Part shown: positions 6,158 to 8,022 of the stretch, piece after piece
How the letters are laid out: each line of letters opens with the position of its first letter
Numbering within the stretch: position 1 is the stretch's first letter
Source: an uncultured Elusimicrobia bacterium
Lineage (GTDB): Bacteria; RUG730
DNA length: 8,022 nucleotides
Reading direction: 5' to 3'
Assembly (NCBI GenBank): GCA_900321865.1
Contig: ONXP01000026.1
Span: 1-8,022, forward strand
Made by a program: the position numbers and the translations under genes
Notes under the pieces: generated by a model
Seen by the model: the letters and a program-made list of their open reading frames with translations, nothing else
What the model was told of the DNA's origin: nothing
Databases searched by the model: none

Positions 6158-6851
6158 AAATATTTTGACCTATTCTAATCATATTTGAATGATGTTTTAT
6201 TGCTAATTTGTAATCACTACTCATACCCATTGATAAAAATTTCATTGTGCAAAAATTTTCTATTTCATAATCAGATTTTATTTTTTCAAACAAAAAATTC
6301 CCTTTTAGAAAACAATTTTCTATTAAATTTTTATCATCTGTCAATGGTCCCATAACCATTAATCCTAATATTTTAATGTTAGAATAAAAATTTTTATTGT
6401 TTATAATTTTATCGAAAAAAGTATTAACTTCATCAAACTTAAGACCAGTTTTTGTCTCTTCCATACTAATATTTACTTGAATAAGTATATTTTGAATTTT
6501 ATTTATGTTTTTTGCTTCTTTATTTATTTCATCTAATAAATGTATGCTGTCAACTGAATGAATAAGATTCGCCATTTTTACGGCTTTTTTTACTTTATTT
6601 GTTTGCAAATGACCTATTAAATGCCAAAAAAGTCTTTGATTTTTAATTTTTGCATAATCATTTAAAATATCAAATTTTTGTTGCATTTCCTGGACTTTAT
6701 TTTCTCCAAGATGCTCTATTCCATAATCTATGGCAAACTTTATATTTTCTACAGAAATAGTTTTAGAAACAGCTATTAAAGTAATATTTTTATTGAATTT
6801 TTTTAAATCATCATAAACATTTTGTAAATTTTCTTTTATAATTTCTTTCAT
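6132..6851 (-). CDS. yggS: YggS/PLPBP family pyridoxal-phosphate homeostasis protein
   Basis: The 239-residue cytosolic protein is the usual length for this single-domain TIM-barrel family, which binds pyridoxal 5'-phosphate without known catalysis and buffers vitamin B6 and amino-acid pools. Motifs in order are LIAVSKTISVENI (25-37) with K30 as the PLP-linked lysine, LGENKVQE (48-55), WHLIGHLQTNKVKK (76-89), IHSVDS (97-102), ILIQVNI (122-128), LGLMVMGPL (162-170), LSMGMSSDYKLAI (206-218) and MIRIGQNIFG (224-233). The phosphate-binding stretch usually written GSxxVRIG reads HSNMIRIG, so its Gly is replaced by His at 221 while the Ser stays. The ATG at 6851 has no clear ribosome binding site; the gene follows purA by 42 bases on the same strand and overlaps the TPR gene start by 26. 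The symbol is by family motif. Confidence 0.93.
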   Translation of the reverse strand: MKEIIKENLQNVYDDLKKFNKNITLIAVSKTISVENIKFAIDYGIEHLGENKVQEMQQKFDILNDYAKIKNQRLFWHLIGHLQTNKVKKAVKMANLIHSVDSIHLLDEINKEAKNINKIQNILIQVNISMEETKTGLKFDEVNTFFDKIINNKNFYSNIKILGLMVMGPLTDDKNLIENCFLKGNFLFEKIKSDYEIENFCTMKFLSMGMSSDYKLAIKHHSNMIRIGQNIFGKRDYNK

Positions 6852-6893
6852 ATCAAAAAAATCTAATTAATTTTAAAATAAAAAATTTAAAAA

Positions 6894-8022
6894 CTAAAAA
6901 TTAAACTCTAAAATATCATTGTTTAAAATTATTGTTTCTTCTCTATTTCTACCCATAGAAATCATTGCAATCTTAGCATTTGTCAACTCTTCTATTTTTC
7001 TTAAATAGTTTTTAGCATTATCATTTATTTCATCATAAGTTTTTACTTTAGTACTTTCTTTCCATCCGGGCATTGTAATATATATAGGCTTACATTTTTC
7101 TAAAATCAATCTGGATGAAGGAAATTCCGTGTATTTTTCTCCATTATATTCATAGCCTATGCAAATTTTTATTTCGTCTAATCCATCCAAAACATCAAGC
7201 TTTGTCAAGGCTAAAAATTTTACTCCATTGACCATTGCAGAAAATTTTACTACGGTAGCATCAAACCAGCCACATCTTCTAGGTCTGCCAGTTGTAGCAC
7301 CAAACTCCTGTCCTTTATTAGCTAAATGTTTTCCATATTCGTCAAATAATTCTGTAGGAAAAGGACCTTCTCCTACTCTCGTAGTATATGCTTTTACTAC
7401 ACCTAGAATTTCATTTATTTTATTAGGGGCTATTCCAGATCCTATAGATGCACCGCCTGATATAGGATTTGACGATGTCACAAAAGGATATGTTCCAAAA
7501 TCTACATCTAACATTGTACCTTGAGCACTTTCAAAAATTATATTTTCACCTTTATCAGCGACATCATTGATTAAATAACTCGTATTTGTAATAAATAATT
7601 TTAATCTAGAAAGAACAGATTTTCTTTCTTCTATTATTTCTTTTCTTAAAACCTCTATATCTGTTAAATGACTTAAAATTACTTTTTTCTCTTCTAAATT
7701 TCTGTCCAATAATTCAAAAAAAACTTCGTCATCTACATAATCTATCATTTTTATTCCAATTCTTTCTACTTTGTCTGCATATGCTGGGCCTATTCCTTTT
7801 TTGGTTGTGCCGATTTTATTTTTTTTAGCATTTTTTTGTTCTAACCAAACATCGATTAATTTATGGTATTTTAAAATGACATGTGCTGCATCGCTGATAA
7901 ATAATCTTCCATCTATGTTTATTCCTTTTTCTTCCAAAAATTTTATTTCTTGTAATAATTCGACTGGATTTACTACGACACCATTACCTATAACACACTT
8001 TTTATTAGGCTCTAAAATACGC
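6894..8022 (-). CDS. purA: Adenylosuccinate synthetase, N-terminus beyond the window
   Basis: This enzyme joins IMP and aspartate using GTP, the first committed step from IMP to AMP. The frame is open to the right edge. The first complete codons read RILEPNKKCVIGNGVVVNPV, giving about 375 residues of an expected 425-430; the missing start holds the GDEGKGK GTP/active-site loop. The TTG at 7937 is internal (FLEEKG), not a start. Visible motifs are IGTTKKGIGPAYADK (IMP-binding GTT-x2-GIGP), SAQGTMLDVDFGTYPF with VTSSNP, KAYTTRVGEGPFPTE, the switch/aspartate-loop ATTGRPRRCGWFD, the guanine-recognition TKLDVLDG, MPGWKE and, near the end, SMGRNREETI. The last commonly reads GPxRxxTI, so GR for GP is a small departure. 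It is probably first of an operon with yggS and the TPR gene. The antisense reading frame inside it (7159-7524) is a shadow. Confidence 0.95.
   Translation of the reverse strand, partial: RILEPNKKCVIGNGVVVNPVELLQEIKFLEEKGINIDGRLFISDAAHVILKYHKLIDVWLEQKNAKKNKIGTTKKGIGPAYADKVERIGIKMIDYVDDEVFFELLDRNLEEKKVILSHLTDIEVLRKEIIEERKSVLSRLKLFITNTSYLINDVADKGENIIFESAQGTMLDVDFGTYPFVTSSNPISGGASIGSGIAPNKINEILGVVKAYTTRVGEGPFPTELFDEYGKHLANKGQEFGATTGRPRRCGWFDATVVKFSAMVNGVKFLALTKLDVLDGLDEIKICIGYEYNGEKYTEFPSSRLILEKCKPIYITMPGWKESTKVKTYDEINDNAKNYLRKIEELTNAKIAMISMGRNREETIILNNDILEFNF

Noticed and set aside
7159-7524. Plus-strand open frame of 121 codons
   Set aside because: It is entirely antisense to conserved purA motifs.
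7935-7937. TTG as the start of a short 347-residue PurA
   Set aside because: The frame continues upstream to the window edge with clear PurA sequence (RILEPNKKCVIGNG), so this TTG is an internal leucine.

Overview
The window is a very AT-rich bacterial chromosome segment, densely packed with housekeeping and envelope genes. Two convergent gene blocks dominate it. The low G+C, the split transketolase, a lipopolysaccharide-core-kinase-like protein (implying an outer membrane), a DUF3795 protein and a secreted TPR protein together fit a low-GC diderm. A Brachyspira-type spirochaete is my best guess and a fusobacterium the main alternative. This rests on recalled family resemblance, not on a search. 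No mobile element, CRISPR array, rRNA or tRNA gene was recognised.

Layout. Bases 1-202 (+) are the tail of an unrecognised protein. It converges, 9 bases apart, on a GlgC/GlgD-family ADP-glucose pyrophosphorylase-like gene (212-1480, -). A 130-base, extremely AT-rich divergent region follows. Next comes a plus-strand cluster: transketolase N-terminal subunit (1611-2438), a small cysteine-rich DUF3795 gene that appears frameshifted at an A8 tract (2455-2685, with its lost C-terminal part readable to 2800), transketolase C-terminal subunit (2836-3774, TTG start), an RfaY/WaaY-like kinase (3784-4536) and a half-size chromate-transporter-family protein (4537-5112). The minus-strand cluster runs the other way: purA (running off the right edge, ending at 6894), then yggS (6851-6132), then a signal-peptide TPR protein (6157-5093). 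The two clusters overlap tail to tail by 20 bases inside a triple AAAAATTTT repeat.

Function. The two transketolase halves should assemble into one non-oxidative pentose-phosphate enzyme. The divergent Glg-like gene points to sugar-nucleotide or glycogen metabolism. purA and yggS are purine and pyridoxal-phosphate housekeeping genes. The kinase is probably an envelope-glycolipid modifier. I found no convincing undescribed multi-gene system. The best leads are the frameshifted DUF3795 gene between the transketolase halves, the degenerate nucleotide-binding loop of the Glg protein, and the chromate-transporter half with no visible partner.
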